From Solitalea agri (GTDB taxonomy: Bacteria; Bacteroidota; Bacteroidia; Sphingobacteriales; Sphingobacteriaceae): DNA of 63,061 bases. Each line of letters starts with the position of its first letter. Positions within the stretch are counted from its first letter, which is position 1. Of this stretch, positions 18,483-27,751 are shown one piece after another. The translations under genes were made by a program, and so were the position numbers. A model generated the notes under the pieces. It saw only the letters and a list, made by a program, of their open reading frames with translations. It had not been told where the DNA came from and did not search any database. The DNA lies in the NCBI RefSeq assembly GCF_023914155.1, contig NZ_JAMWYS010000034.1:1-63061 (forward strand), given 5' to 3'.

Positions 18483-19247
18483 CTATATCACAGTAAACGA
18501 TCCTTCGTTGTATTTTACTTTACCTGTGGCTTTGCTTTTAGCGTGATAGAATAAACAAGTCCAATCGTTTTCGGCGGCTAGTTTGCCATAATGTTCACGT
18601 AGTTCCATTGCTTTACGACCATCATAGTCATATTTAGCAATAAATTTGCGTAGCAATTGCTCTGGCTCTGGTAAAATATCACCACCAAAGAAAACCTTTT
18701 CTCCTTCCGATTCGATCAGATAAACCTGGTGAAACTCGCAATGCCCACCTGTAAGTTCGAAACTAATTTCATCACTTATCTTTCCATTGCCCTCAATTAG
18801 ATGCAGGTTCGGCGTACGCCATAAATGCTCTAATACAGGAGCTGTATATGATTTTGATTGTTTTACCAATCCGGTTTCCATCTCTCCTCGCTGCACAAAA
18901 TAATCCGCGTGTGGAAAGCTTAATTTCCAATTTCCATTCTCTTCGTACATCATTCCTCCAGAGTGATCGTAATGAAGGTGACTCATTAATACTTTGGTAA
19001 TGTCATCAGGTTCAAAACCCGCTTTACGGATATTATTATAAAGCTGAAGTTCTCCATTGGCTTCACGAACACCTAATCCGGCATCCATCAGTAACAACTC
19101 GTTCTTTGTTTGGACTAAAAAAGGCTGAACATAAATGAAAAGCGATCCCGGTCGGTCTTTTGGGTTGTCAACTTCAGGGTTAAATGGAATAAATTTTTTA
19201 CTTGAATCAACAGAGAAGGAACCTTCGTAAAGGGGGAATATTTTCAT
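18483..19247 (-). CDS. Metallo-beta-lactamase-fold hydrolase
   Basis: The 254-residue cytoplasmic protein has the metal-binding set HLHYDH (His90, His92, Asp94, His95), His169 in TGGHCEFH, Asp190 in FGGDIL and a C-terminal His in FYHAK. This is the complete dinuclear metal site of the MBL superfamily. No signal peptide is seen. The substrate is unknown; lactonases and glyoxalase-II-like enzymes share this architecture. It lies downstream of kbl, separated by a hairpin. Confidence 0.88.
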   Translation of the reverse strand: MKIFPLYEGSFSVDSSKKFIPFNPEVDNPKDRPGSLFIYVQPFLVQTKNELLLMDAGLGVREANGELQLYNNIRKAGFEPDDITKVLMSHLHYDHSGGMMYEENGNWKLSFPHADYFVQRGEMETGLVKQSKSYTAPVLEHLWRTPNLHLIEGNGKISDEISFELTGGHCEFHQVYLIESEGEKVFFGGDILPEPEQLLRKFIAKYDYDGRKAMELREHYGKLAAENDWTCLFYHAKSKATGKVKYNEGSFTVI

Positions 19248-19298
19248 TAATTTGAAAATTTGTGAATTTGAAAATGAACCAGCGAGCCAAGTTAAGAA

Positions 19299-19341
19299 GA
19301 AGATGTGGAACTGAAGTCAATTTTCAAATTTCCACATCTTC
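19299..19341 (-). terminator. Hairpin after kbl
   Basis: GAAGATGTGGAA (19299-19310) and TTCCACATCTTC (19330-19341) form a perfect 12-bp stem with a 19-base loop; on the minus strand the stem is followed by TTCTTAACTT. A second small stem CCGATA/TATCGG lies between it and the kbl stop. It should end kbl transcription. Confidence 0.55.
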
Positions 19342-19364
19342 ATACCGATAGTTATCGGGACAAA

Positions 19365-20555
19365 CTATTTAATTACTTCAAGCTCTTTGCCAACCTTAGT
19401 AAACGCGGCAATGGCTTTGTCTAAATGTTTCACATCATGTCCTGCCGAAATTTGAACACGTATACGGGCTTTTCCTTGTGGTACTACCGGATAGTAGAAG
19501 CCAATTACGTAGATGCCTTCTTCAAGCATTTTCTCAGCAAACTTTTGGGCTAAAGGAGCGTCGTAAAGCATTACCGGAACAATTGGATGCACCCCAGGTT
19601 TAATGTCAAAACCTGCTGCTGTCATTTTTTCGCGGAAATACTTAGTGTTGAATTCTAATTTATCACGTAGCTCAGTGGTCTCACTCAACATATCTAAAAC
19701 AGCAATCGATGCACCTACAATACTTGGCGCAAGTGTGTTTGAGAATAAATAAGGGCGAGAACGCTGACGAAGCATATCAATGATTTCTTTACGGCCTGAG
19801 GTAAATCCTCCGGAAGCTCCGCCTAACGCTTTGCCCAAAGTGCCGGTAATAATATCAATACGTCCCATTACACCGCAATGTTCATGTGTTCCACGACCAG
19901 TTTTGCCTAAAAAGCCTGATGAATGACATTCGTCAACCATAATTAATGCTTTGTATTTATCGGCTAGGTCGGCTATTTTATCTAATTGAGCAATGGTGCC
20001 ATCCATAGAGAAAGAACCATCGGTCACAATGATGCGGTGGCGCTTATCTTGTGAAGCTTTTAACTGCTCTTCAAGGTCAGCCATGTCATTATGCTTATAA
20101 CGGAAACGAGCCGCTTTACATAAACGAACGCCATCAATAATCGATGCATGGTTTAATTCATCAGAAATAATAGCATCCTGTTCGTTAAATAAAGGCTCAA
20201 ACACTCCACCGTTTGCATCAAAAGCTGCAGCATACAAAATGGTATCTTCGGTGCCTAAAAACTCAGAGATCTTTTTTTCAAGTTCTTTATGAATATCCTG
20301 TGTACCACAGATGAAACGCACACTCGACATTCCATAACCATGAGTGTCGATTGCCGCTTTGGCTGCCTCAATAACTTTAGGGTGTGATGATAATCCGAGG
20401 TAATTGTTAGCACAAAAGTTGATTACTTCTTTTCCTCCGGCTACGGCAATGTCAGCACCCTGAGGAGTAGTAATAATGCGTTCTTTCTTATATAATCCGG
20501 CTGCTTCAATTCCTTTTAATTCAGCCTCTAAAACTGGTTTAAGTGTTTCGTACAT
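19365..20555 (-). CDS. kbl: Glycine C-acetyltransferase (2-amino-3-ketobutyrate CoA ligase)
   Basis: The 396-residue PLP enzyme of the alpha-oxoamine synthase family matches the usual length (E. coli 398). The PLP lysine is Lys242 in [20 protein letters not shown] and the His-rich [11 protein letters not shown] are further cofactor-site motifs. It cleaves 2-amino-3-oxobutyrate with CoA to glycine and acetyl-CoA, completing threonine breakdown. The partner dehydrogenase gene (SDR-type tdh) lies 5.8 kb away on the same strand, not in the same operon. It has its own -7 box and downstream hairpin. Confidence 0.95.
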   Translation of the reverse strand: MYETLKPVLEAELKGIEAAGLYKKERIITTPQGADIAVAGGKEVINFCANNYLGLSSHPKVIEAAKAAIDTHGYGMSSVRFICGTQDIHKELEKKISEFLGTEDTILYAAAFDANGGVFEPLFNEQDAIISDELNHASIIDGVRLCKAARFRYKHNDMADLEEQLKASQDKRHRIIVTDGSFSMDGTIAQLDKIADLADKYKALIMVDECHSSGFLGKTGRGTHEHCGVMGRIDIITGTLGKALGGASGGFTSGRKEIIDMLRQRSRPYLFSNTLAPSIVGASIAVLDMLSETTELRDKLEFNTKYFREKMTAAGFDIKPGVHPIVPVMLYDAPLAQKFAEKMLEEGIYVIGFYYPVVPQGKARIRVQISAGHDVKHLDKAIAAFTKVGKELEVIK

Positions 20556-20583
20556 AACTTACAAGGGGTTATTTAGGGTAATT

Positions 20584-20591
20584 CAAAGGTA
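20584..20591 (-). promoter_or_regulatory. -7 box of kbl
   Basis: Minus-strand TACCTTTG, a perfect TAnnTTTG, 28 bases upstream of the kbl start codon. No convincing -33 TTTG is visible at the expected distance. Confidence 0.4.
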
Positions 20592-20768
20592 ATAATTGCC
20601 AGTTAAATCCGTTACTATCAGCGTTTAGTATTTGAATTTCAAACTTTTTATTTGTGAATTTTCGAAAGGAACTTATTTTCTGCTGTCTAATTGATAAAAG
20701 CATAGATGAAATTTGGTTCATGGCGGCTAATCAACAGTAAATCATTAATTTCGACCAAAATTTTATTC

Positions 20769-23231
20769 ATGCGTTTTTACATTTTCATCTGCCTAATCTT
20801 TATTGTTTCAACTGTATCGGCTGTCGCGGGCACCATTTCTGGTAAAATTACTACCTCAAATGGGGCTCCTATTCCATTTGCTAATGTATATCTGGAAAAT
20901 ACCACTATTGGAACTACCGCAAATGCTGAAGGATTTTACTCATTGAAAGTAAATCCTGGGGTTTATAAATTGATTTTTAAAACCGTTGGATATAAACAAT
21001 TGATTAAATCGATTTCAATTACCAATGATCCTTTGGAGTTGAATGTAGTGCTTGAGCAAGAAGTTTATACATTAAATGAGATTAATGTAAGTGCCAAACA
21101 AGAAGATCCTGCCTATGAAGTAATTCGAAATGCGATCAAAAAGCGCAAACATCATTTGAACGAAGTTAAGGGGTATTCATGTGATGTTTATATTAAAGGA
21201 CTGCAACGCTTGCGGGGTGCTCCAAAAAAGTTTTTAGGTGTTGATGTTGAACAAATTGGCAAAGAGATAGGTTTGGATTCGAACCGTAGGGGAATCATTT
21301 ACCTTTCGGAATCAGAATCAAAGTTTAATTTTCAGCGACCTGATAATGTTCGCGAAGAAATGATCTCATCGAAAGTTAGCGGGCGAAGTAATGGGTTTAG
21401 CTTTAATCAATCTTCAGATTTAATGATCAATCTGTATGAAAACCTGGTGCAGTTCAATCAGTTAAGTCCTCGTGGAATTGTGTCGCCAATCGCCGATAAC
21501 GCTCTTTTTTATTATCGCTATCGACTGGCCGGAACCGCCAATGTTGGCGATTTACTCATTAATAAGATTGAGTTGATTCCGCGTAGAAAGAATGATCCTG
21601 TTTTCCGGGGCTTTGTTTATATCATTGAAGATTCATGGCGATTGTACAGCGCTGATGTTTTGCTGACACAAGATGCTCAGATTCGAATATTGGACAGTTT
21701 AACTGTTAGCCAGCAGTATTATCCGGCAGATAGCAAGGTTTGGATGCTGGCTTCGCAAAAGTTCAGTTTTAATGGAAATGTACTGGGATTTAAGTTTGCC
21801 GGCGATTATATAGGTGTTTATAAGAATTATGACATCGACCCAAAGTTTCCAAAGAATTTCTTTAACGGAGAAGTGCTGAATGTAACCAAAGAATCAAACA
21901 AAAAGGATTCATCTTATTGGGCTCAAGCACGTCCGGTTCCTTTAACATCCGAAGAAAAAATAGATTATATACGAAAAGACAGTATAGAAACATTAAGAAA
22001 ATCACCAGTTTATCTTGATTCAATCGATCGTAAGAGCAACAAGTTTAAGCCGTTGTCATTCGTGTTGGGTGGTTATACTTATCAGCAACGTTATAAAAAG
22101 CAAAATTGGCAAATCTCTCCAGTTCTGTTTGATAACCTTCAGTTTAATACCGTTGAAGGGGTGAATCTTACCTTAAGAGGCTCGTTTAGAAAAAACTATG
22201 AAAGCCGACAGACTTATAGTATTATTCCAGAAGTACGCTATGGTTTTTCCAACCAGCATTTGAATGGGAATGTACAGGTTTATTACCGCTTTGATCCGAT
22301 GAAGTCAGGCTCCATTTCGCTTAAAATAGGTACAGAGGTAGTGGACTTTAACAACCAGGGTTCTATGACGCCTTTGTTCAACACTTACAATACATTGGTT
22401 TATGCTTCAAATTACCTGAAGTTATATGAACGCCAGTTTGTAACGGCCACTTTTAGTCGTGAATTAGCCAATGGTATTCAGTTTAATGCAACTGTTGATT
22501 ATGCCAACCGCCTTCCGTTGGTTAATGCTAATTTTTATTCTTTTAAACCGGAGGCTGAGCGTGAGTTTACCGCAAATAACCCCTATTATGGTTTAAACAA
22601 CGATCCTGCTTTTGTTAAGAATCAGGCCCTATCCTTAAATGTAGGAACCATTATTTCGTTTGGGTCAGAATACATCACCCGTCCTGATGGCAAATTTTAT
22701 GTGGGTAGCAAATGGCCGAAACTTGCCTTGAATTATAAAGCCGGCTTGCCTGTAATGGGTTCAGATGTTGACTATCATTCGGTAAATGGACGTTTATATG
22801 ATTCGGGAATTCGTTTGGGTTTGCTGGGAAATATAGCCTATAGTATTGGAGCCGGTAAGTTTTTAAGTAACCGGTCGACTTGGTTTATGGACTATAAACA
22901 ATTTAAAGGTAACCGGGTAACATTTTATGAGGGCAGCAGCAGCAATGTGTTCCGTTTTCTAGATTATTACCAGTTTTCTACCAATGATTATTATCTCGAA
23001 GGTCACGTAGAACATAATTTCTCTGGATTTTTTATGAATAAAATTCCGTTGTTAAGAAAACTCCGACTGGAAGAGATTGTGGGTGCTAATTATCTTCAAA
23101 CCGAACAATTAAACAACTATAGCGAATTGTACTTTGGATTACAGCGACTCATGTTAAGAGCCGAATTTGGCTTGTCATGGATGGGTGGAAATACCTATCA
23201 ATCTGCATTTCGTCTATCGACATCATTTTAG
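20769..23231 (+). CDS. Carboxypeptidase-like regulatory domain and DUF5686 outer-membrane protein
   Basis: I use the ATG at 20769 because it begins a proper signal peptide (MRFYIFICLIFIVSTVSA); an ATG at 20706 would add 21 polar residues. The 820-residue protein starts with a carboxypeptidase-regulatory-like beta-sandwich (about 22-105), followed by DUF5686, recognisable by DPAYEVIRNAIKKRKHH and the later barrel-like strands ending in an aromatic Phe. It is a presumed outer-membrane protein of unknown function, widespread in Bacteroidota. It is followed after 9 bases by a small membrane protein gene and then by a YihY gene, all on the same strand. Confidence 0.88.
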   Translation: MRFYIFICLIFIVSTVSAVAGTISGKITTSNGAPIPFANVYLENTTIGTTANAEGFYSLKVNPGVYKLIFKTVGYKQLIKSISITNDPLELNVVLEQEVYTLNEINVSAKQEDPAYEVIRNAIKKRKHHLNEVKGYSCDVYIKGLQRLRGAPKKFLGVDVEQIGKEIGLDSNRRGIIYLSESESKFNFQRPDNVREEMISSKVSGRSNGFSFNQSSDLMINLYENLVQFNQLSPRGIVSPIADNALFYYRYRLAGTANVGDLLINKIELIPRRKNDPVFRGFVYIIEDSWRLYSADVLLTQDAQIRILDSLTVSQQYYPADSKVWMLASQKFSFNGNVLGFKFAGDYIGVYKNYDIDPKFPKNFFNGEVLNVTKESNKKDSSYWAQARPVPLTSEEKIDYIRKDSIETLRKSPVYLDSIDRKSNKFKPLSFVLGGYTYQQRYKKQNWQISPVLFDNLQFNTVEGVNLTLRGSFRKNYESRQTYSIIPEVRYGFSNQHLNGNVQVYYRFDPMKSGSISLKIGTEVVDFNNQGSMTPLFNTYNTLVYASNYLKLYERQFVTATFSRELANGIQFNATVDYANRLPLVNANFYSFKPEAEREFTANNPYYGLNNDPAFVKNQALSLNVGTIISFGSEYITRPDGKFYVGSKWPKLALNYKAGLPVMGSDVDYHSVNGRLYDSGIRLGLLGNIAYSIGAGKFLSNRSTWFMDYKQFKGNRVTFYEGSSSNVFRFLDYYQFSTNDYYLEGHVEHNFSGFFMNKIPLLRKLRLEEIVGANYLQTEQLNNYSELYFGLQRLMLRAEFGLSWMGGNTYQSAFRLSTSF

Positions 23232-23240
23232 AATTATTTA

Positions 23241-23612
23241 ATGAAAGAATTACAAACCATTGGTTTATTAACCGTATCGAATATTTTTATGACTTTTGCT
23301 TGGTACGGACATTTAAAATTTAAGGAGATGGAGTGGAGTAAAAACCTCGGTTTGGTGGCCATTATTCTCATTAGTTGGGGAATTGCCCTTTTTGAATACA
23401 TGTTTCAGGTGCCGGCAAATAAAACTGGATTTAAAGAAAATGGAGGGCCCTTTAATCTGTTACAGTTAAAAGTTATTCAGGAGGCTGTATCAATAATCGT
23501 TTTTTTGTTGTTCACCACCTTGTTGTTTAAAACTGAGAAAATTGCCTGGAATCATTTAGTTGCGTTCTCTCTTATCATTTTGGCAGTCTTTTTTGCATTT
23601 AAAAAATGGTAA
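23241..23612 (+). CDS. DMT family small membrane protein (DUF486)
   Basis: The 123-residue protein has four membrane helices and matches DUF486: FMTFAWYGHLKF near residue 17, ISWGIALFEYMFQVPANK around 45-62, GPFNLLQLKVIQE around 69-81 and a terminal FAFKKW. The family is related to small drug/metabolite transporters; substrate unknown. It starts 9 bases after the DUF5686 stop, so it is probably cotranscribed with it. Confidence 0.85.
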   Translation: MKELQTIGLLTVSNIFMTFAWYGHLKFKEMEWSKNLGLVAIILISWGIALFEYMFQVPANKTGFKENGGPFNLLQLKVIQEAVSIIVFLLFTTLLFKTEKIAWNHLVAFSLIILAVFFAFKKW

Positions 23613-23656
23613 AGGTGAGTTAAATTTGAAAATTCAGAAGTACAAAGAGGAGAAAG

Positions 23657-24619
23657 ATGTTCAGTAAAGGCTTAAAGAATATAGTTCGTTTAATGAATCA
23701 GGTGATACGCGAGTTTCAAGAGGATAAAGTCATGAAACTAAGTGCCTCACTTGCTTATTATACCATTTTTTCGCTTCCGCCAATGTTGCTGGTCATCATA
23801 TCGCTTTGCGATTTGTTTTATGGAAAGCAAGCCGTGGAAGGGGCGGTTTTTAGTCAAATTAGAGGCGTAGTAGGAGATAAGCCAGCCATGCTTATTGAAT
23901 CGACCTTGCAAAATGTGAGTATTACTAAAAATGCATCAATTGCTACTATCATTGGTTTAGTTACTCTGTTTTTTGGAGCAACAGGTGTGTTTCATGAGAT
24001 ACAGGATTCTATCAATCAAATCTGGGGGCTTCGCCTCAAGCCTAATAAGGGTAAGCGTGGCTGGCTCAAATTTCTTACTAATCGCCTGCTATCGTTTTCG
24101 ATGGTTATTAGTTTAGGTTTTATTCTGCTCGTTTCATTGATGCTAAACGGGTTGATAGAAGCATTTATCCATCGTTTAATGCAATTGTTGCCTGAGGGTG
24201 AGGTGTATATGATTTATTGGACCAATCTGTTTATAACATTTATAATCACCACAAGTTTATTTGCTATTATTTTTAAAGTGCTGCCCGACGCTCGCATTCA
24301 CTGGAAGGATATATGGATAGGCGCTGTGGTAACAGCCTTTTTATTCATGGTTGGTAAGTTTTTAATTGGCATTTATTTAACCAATAGTACTATTTCGAAT
24401 GCTTACGGTGCCGCGGGTTCCCTTATTTTAACATTGTTATGGGTGTACTATTCGGCGGTGATCTTATATTTCGGGGCCGAGTTTACACAGGTGTATGCAC
24501 AAATGTTTGGTAAGGATTTGCATCCTAACGATTATGCCATGTGGATTGAGAAGCGCGAAGTGGTTTTATCAGATGCTCAGAAAGCAGCCCAAGTCATAAA
24601 CAGCACTAAAAATGAATAA
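23657..24619 (+). CDS. YihY/virulence factor BrkB family membrane protein
   Basis: The 320-residue protein has six membrane helices in the YihY pattern: an amphipathic N-terminus, KLSASLAYYTIFSLPPMLLVI, IGLVTLFFGATGVFHEIQDSINQIWG and a late YGAAGSLILTLLWVYYSAVILYFGAEFT motif. The family function is unsettled; it was once taken for RNase BN. Its 3' end overlaps the end of the opposing gene by 14 bases. Confidence 0.92.
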   Translation: MFSKGLKNIVRLMNQVIREFQEDKVMKLSASLAYYTIFSLPPMLLVIISLCDLFYGKQAVEGAVFSQIRGVVGDKPAMLIESTLQNVSITKNASIATIIGLVTLFFGATGVFHEIQDSINQIWGLRLKPNKGKRGWLKFLTNRLLSFSMVISLGFILLVSLMLNGLIEAFIHRLMQLLPEGEVYMIYWTNLFITFIITTSLFAIIFKVLPDARIHWKDIWIGAVVTAFLFMVGKFLIGIYLTNSTISNAYGAAGSLILTLLWVYYSAVILYFGAEFTQVYAQMFGKDLHPNDYAMWIEKREVVLSDAQKAAQVINSTKNE

Positions 24620-25406
24620 AGGGTTTGCCATTTATTGCCTGAACAAATAAAAAACTCACAAATAAGAAATAGCCAATTGCAAATAGAATAGTTAACAATG
24701 AGCCAAACCGATTAACGAAAGCGGAGTTCGACTGGCTTATCAACCATCCAAAAACAGGAACAAATTGCAGCGAATGGAGGCCAATGAAATGGGCGGCTCT
24801 TAAATCACCATATTGCTTGCTCCAGTTTAAATAGGCTAAACCCGGACTGCCGTCAGGTGCACCAACAGTATGAGCTAGTTGAGCTGCCATTGTAAATCCT
24901 TCAAAAGAAAACACCACGAATACAAGCATGCCCAGCCGAATTCCCCATAAGTATGGTTTTGGGAGCGTTGTCTTTTTTATAAAAAAGAGGAAGCAAATAA
25001 TTAAAACAAATAGGGTGTTTATAGTAATGGCCAATCCCATGGTTTGAAAAATCATGGCATCGAATGGCGTTGAGATGTTGTAGTGTGACTTTACTCCTCT
25101 GGCCGCCTGGCCAAAAACAGCTAGTAGCTCAATGATAAAAACTATGACAGCAACCTTTGTGTATAACTTAACCGTTTTATTGTCGTGTGGTAAATAATGA
25201 TTATACCATGCCATTGAGAATAAGAAAATGGCAATGGAAAGGGCAAACTTGCTGGGTTTTACCCAGACGTTTATCCCCATTAACTGACGGTGGTCGAAAA
25301 ATGTAAAAACTAACGCCAGGATGAAGAGCAGTAAACAGAATAATCCCCAATAAAAGAACGTTTTATTGCGGTGTTTCAATTCGCCGAAAAGCTTTACTAA
25401 AATCAT
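24606..25406 (-). CDS. Uncharacterised polytopic membrane protein
   Basis: The 266-residue protein has about seven membrane helices, with a conserved-looking PSKFALSIAIFLFSMAWY segment (about 48-65), a polar GQAARG loop and RAAHFIGLHSLQFVPVFGWL near 205-224. I do not recognise a family with a known function. Its ATG overlaps the stop of the ABA4-like gene as ATGA, so it is the third gene of a coupled operon. A His-containing helix (AHFIGLH) in the membrane could bind metal or cofactor, but this is only a guess. Confidence 0.6.
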   Translation of the reverse strand: MILVKLFGELKHRNKTFFYWGLFCLLLFILALVFTFFDHRQLMGINVWVKPSKFALSIAIFLFSMAWYNHYLPHDNKTVKLYTKVAVIVFIIELLAVFGQAARGVKSHYNISTPFDAMIFQTMGLAITINTLFVLIICFLFFIKKTTLPKPYLWGIRLGMLVFVVFSFEGFTMAAQLAHTVGAPDGSPGLAYLNWSKQYGDLRAAHFIGLHSLQFVPVFGWLISQSNSAFVNRFGSLLTILFAIGYFLFVSFLFVQAINGKPFIHF

Positions 25407-25849
25407 TCTTTAATTTCCAAAAGTTGAGGGGCTGCGGTTTTTTGTTTAATCATATTGTTGATGTAGTAAACTAAGAAACCAATCGGGCCAAACATAAATG
25501 TAAGCAATTGACAAATGATTAAGAGTAAAGAGTTGCCCTTGTGCTTTAATGAGTGCTCCGTAAGCATTAAGCCAATAATCAGGTCAAAAGCTAAATAATG
25601 AATCCATCCGGCCAGTAACATATTTTTATTTCCAAAAAGAGCTGAAACGTTTTCGAGTGTTGAATAGGAGTCGGGGTTCCAATTGTTAATATTGGTGGCG
25701 ATAATTCCGAAGTAAGCTACTGCAAATAGTATAACGATGAAGTTGAAAACCAGTAATGAGGTTTGCTTCCATCTGGGAACAATGATCAAAAAACACCATC
25801 CAACTAAGGCTAAGGTATTGGCAATCTGAAATGCTGATGATAAGCTCAT
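25403..25849 (-). CDS. ABA4-like (DUF4281) membrane protein
   Basis: The 148-residue protein has four membrane helices. The segment GWIHYLAFDLIIGLML and the following FGPIGFLVYYI match the ABA4/DUF4281 family, first named for a plant protein needed for neoxanthin formation. The bacterial role is unknown. It is the second gene of a three-gene unit with a 12-base gap upstream and an ATGA overlap downstream. Confidence 0.65.
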   Translation of the reverse strand: MSLSSAFQIANTLALVGWCFLIIVPRWKQTSLLVFNFIVILFAVAYFGIIATNINNWNPDSYSTLENVSALFGNKNMLLAGWIHYLAFDLIIGLMLTEHSLKHKGNSLLLIICQLLTFMFGPIGFLVYYINNMIKQKTAAPQLLEIKE

Positions 25850-25861
25850 TAAATATGCTTT

Positions 25862-26167
25862 TTAAGTTGATGGATCGATTTTTTTTCTGAAAAGAGGTTT
25901 ATAACCACTGCTGCTTTTAGCAGTATCATTTGTTGTGGTTGAAGGGGCTTCCTCAATATCGGCAGACTTAACTATAGATGCTTTCGGCTGTTCTTTTAAC
26001 GGAAATTCGGCCCTAAGGTTGTTGAACCAAAACTTTTTAGAATGATCGAAGCTTTTTTCGCTCATCTGTTCATAATGATTTTTGAACTCATTATAAAGAC
26101 TTGGTTTGACTGCTTTTAAAGCATCCAGATCTATTTTCTTTTTTGTAAAAAACTCTTCAAAAGTCAT
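25862..26167 (-). CDS. Small hypothetical charged protein
   Basis: The 101-residue protein has no signal peptide or membrane helix. The N-terminal 55 residues (MTFEEFFTKKKIDLDALK...FDHSKKFWFNNLR) are helix-rich and charged; the C-terminus is low-complexity with Ser/Thr/Lys. I do not recognise a family. It is first in the operon with the two membrane proteins, which suggests a cytosolic partner. Confidence 0.6.
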   Translation of the reverse strand: MTFEEFFTKKKIDLDALKAVKPSLYNEFKNHYEQMSEKSFDHSKKFWFNNLRAEFPLKEQPKASIVKSADIEEAPSTTTNDTAKSSSGYKPLFRKKIDPST

Positions 26168-26261
26168 TATCAGAAGAAAGGATAAAATGTTGTAGCCAAA
26201 ATAACAAAAACATAATTGAATTATGAATATGGTATCGATGTCAAGTTTTAAATAAAAGGAA

Positions 26262-26287
26262 AGGCCGGTTCTCTCGAAAACCGGCCT
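26262..26287 (-). terminator. Hairpin terminator after tdh
   Basis: AGGCCGGTT/AACCGGCCT stem (26262-26270 and 26279-26287), followed on the minus strand by TTCCTTTTATTT. It separates tdh from the downstream three-gene membrane operon. Confidence 0.8.
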
Positions 26288-26341
26288 GTTATAAAGGTTA
26301 TTGATAAGCTAATTTAAAACAGAAATTAATCTAATGATTTA

Positions 26342-27307
26342 TTATTTAACTAGTTCTGAATGTTTCTTTAAGTTGGAGATCATGTCAGCAGTCATAGCCG
26401 ATAAATCAAATTGATGATTCCAGCCCCAGTCTTTACGAGCATAAGAATCGTCGATACTCTTAGGCCACGAGTCAGCGATTGCCTGACGAGGGTCATTTTC
26501 GCTGTAGCTGATCTTGAAATCAGGAATATGCTTTTTGATCTCTTCAGCCAATTGCGTTGGGGTAAAGCTTGTTGCGGCTACGTTATAACTTGATCTAATG
26601 GCCACTTTATCACTTTCAGCTTCCATCAATGAGATGGTTGCTCTAATGGCATCGTCCATATACATCATTGGCAGTTCAGTGTTTTCTGAAAGGAAACATT
26701 CATAAGATCCGTGCTTTAATGCTTCGTGGAAGATATGAACGGCATAATCAGTAGTTCCGCCTCCAGGTTGCGATTTCCAGCTAATTAATCCTGGGTAACG
26801 TAAACTGCGAACATCCAATCCGAATTTTTGGTGGTAGTATTCGCACCAGCGCTCACCAGCTAGTTTGCTAATTCCATAAACCGTGTTAGGATCCATGGTG
26901 CAGTATTGAGGGGTATTTGTTTTTGGTGAATTCGGGCCAAATACAGCAATAGAGCTTGGCCAGTATACTTTGCTGATTTTATATTCTAGCGCATAATCTA
27001 GAATATTAATCAGTCCATCCATGTTAAGTTCCCAGGCGCGTTTTGGGCGCTGTTCTCCTGTTGCCGAAAGTAAAGCGGCTAAAAGGTAAACTTGGGTAGG
27101 CTTATATTTTGTTAAAATGCTTTGAAGATTGTCCTTGTCGAGTACATTCGAAATTTCAAAAGGTCCGGCATTCTTGAAGTCGTAATCAGGCTCTTTGATA
27201 TCGGTAGCAACAACATTAGAAGATCCATGTATGTTGCGAAGGTTTGTAACTAACTCGGTGCCGATTTGGCCGTTAGATCCTATAACTACAATTGTTTCTC
27301 TACTCAT
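26342..27307 (-). CDS. tdh: L-threonine 3-dehydrogenase, short-chain (SDR/epimerase-like) type
   Basis: The 321-residue protein has the NAD-binding GSNGQIG (10-16) and catalytic Tyr144-x-x-x-Lys148 in VYGISKLAGE. FGPNSPK, TMDPNTVYG and a WCEYY motif are the signature of the SDR-type threonine dehydrogenases known from Flavobacterium and animals, rather than of generic sugar epimerases. It oxidises L-threonine to 2-amino-3-oxobutyrate, the substrate of kbl. It is monocistronic, with a perfect -7 box upstream and a hairpin downstream. Confidence 0.9.
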   Translation of the reverse strand: MSRETIVVIGSNGQIGTELVTNLRNIHGSSNVVATDIKEPDYDFKNAGPFEISNVLDKDNLQSILTKYKPTQVYLLAALLSATGEQRPKRAWELNMDGLINILDYALEYKISKVYWPSSIAVFGPNSPKTNTPQYCTMDPNTVYGISKLAGERWCEYYHQKFGLDVRSLRYPGLISWKSQPGGGTTDYAVHIFHEALKHGSYECFLSENTELPMMYMDDAIRATISLMEAESDKVAIRSSYNVAATSFTPTQLAEEIKKHIPDFKISYSENDPRQAIADSWPKSIDDSYARKDWGWNHQFDLSAMTADMISNLKKHSELVK

Positions 27308-27326
27308 AAATCGGGATTGGTAATTG

Positions 27327-27334
27327 CAAATGTA
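27327..27334 (-). promoter_or_regulatory. -7 box of tdh
   Basis: Minus-strand TACATTTG, a perfect TAnnTTTG, 19 bases upstream of the start codon; TTTT at the -33 position (27354-27357) is a partial match. Confidence 0.45.
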
Positions 27335-27341
27335 GCTTTTC

Positions 27342-27751
27342 AGGTAATACGTGAAAAGTAAATGAAAATGATTTTGTAAAGGGGCTTTGTGGCGAAATTT
27401 ATTAAGGTTTCAGGTCGTTATGACGAATATTTTGTATGGTAAATTCTGTGTTTACTATCTTTAATAAAAATGAATGACTGTTCACTTTGGGGCCTCTTGA
27501 TACCGAAAACTCTCTTTTTCTTCTAATTTCTAATCCCCATGATTGTTTTTTGAATTCTTTCTACTTTTTTGCTGGTCAATTTGTTCTTTTAAAGGAAGTT
27601 ATGCTGTGTGGTGGACTGTAATGCTGGCATGGAGACAAAGCGAAAGCCATTGTAAGCTGCTAATGGATTCACTTTATACCCAAATGGGCGCCTATTCCTA
27701 TAATGGTTATTGGGTTCAGGAGTTTGGTAAATGAATGATCTTATTAGTTGT
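27342..27751. other. Intergenic region of about 400 bases without a convincing gene
   Basis: Both neighbours are on the minus strand, so this is the tdh upstream side and the 3' side of the lamin-tail gene. A plus-strand frame at 27543-27734 could encode 63 residues ending YSYNGYWVQEFGK, but it has no promoter, no neighbours to join and an unusual Phe/Trp-rich start. I see no repeat, RNA gene or clear terminator. It could hold a decayed gene. Confidence 0.3.

Noticed and set aside
27543-27734. Possible 63-residue plus-strand gene between tdh and the lamin-tail gene
   Set aside because: No promoter, no partner gene and a Phe/Trp-rich N-terminus; kept only as part of the intergenic description.
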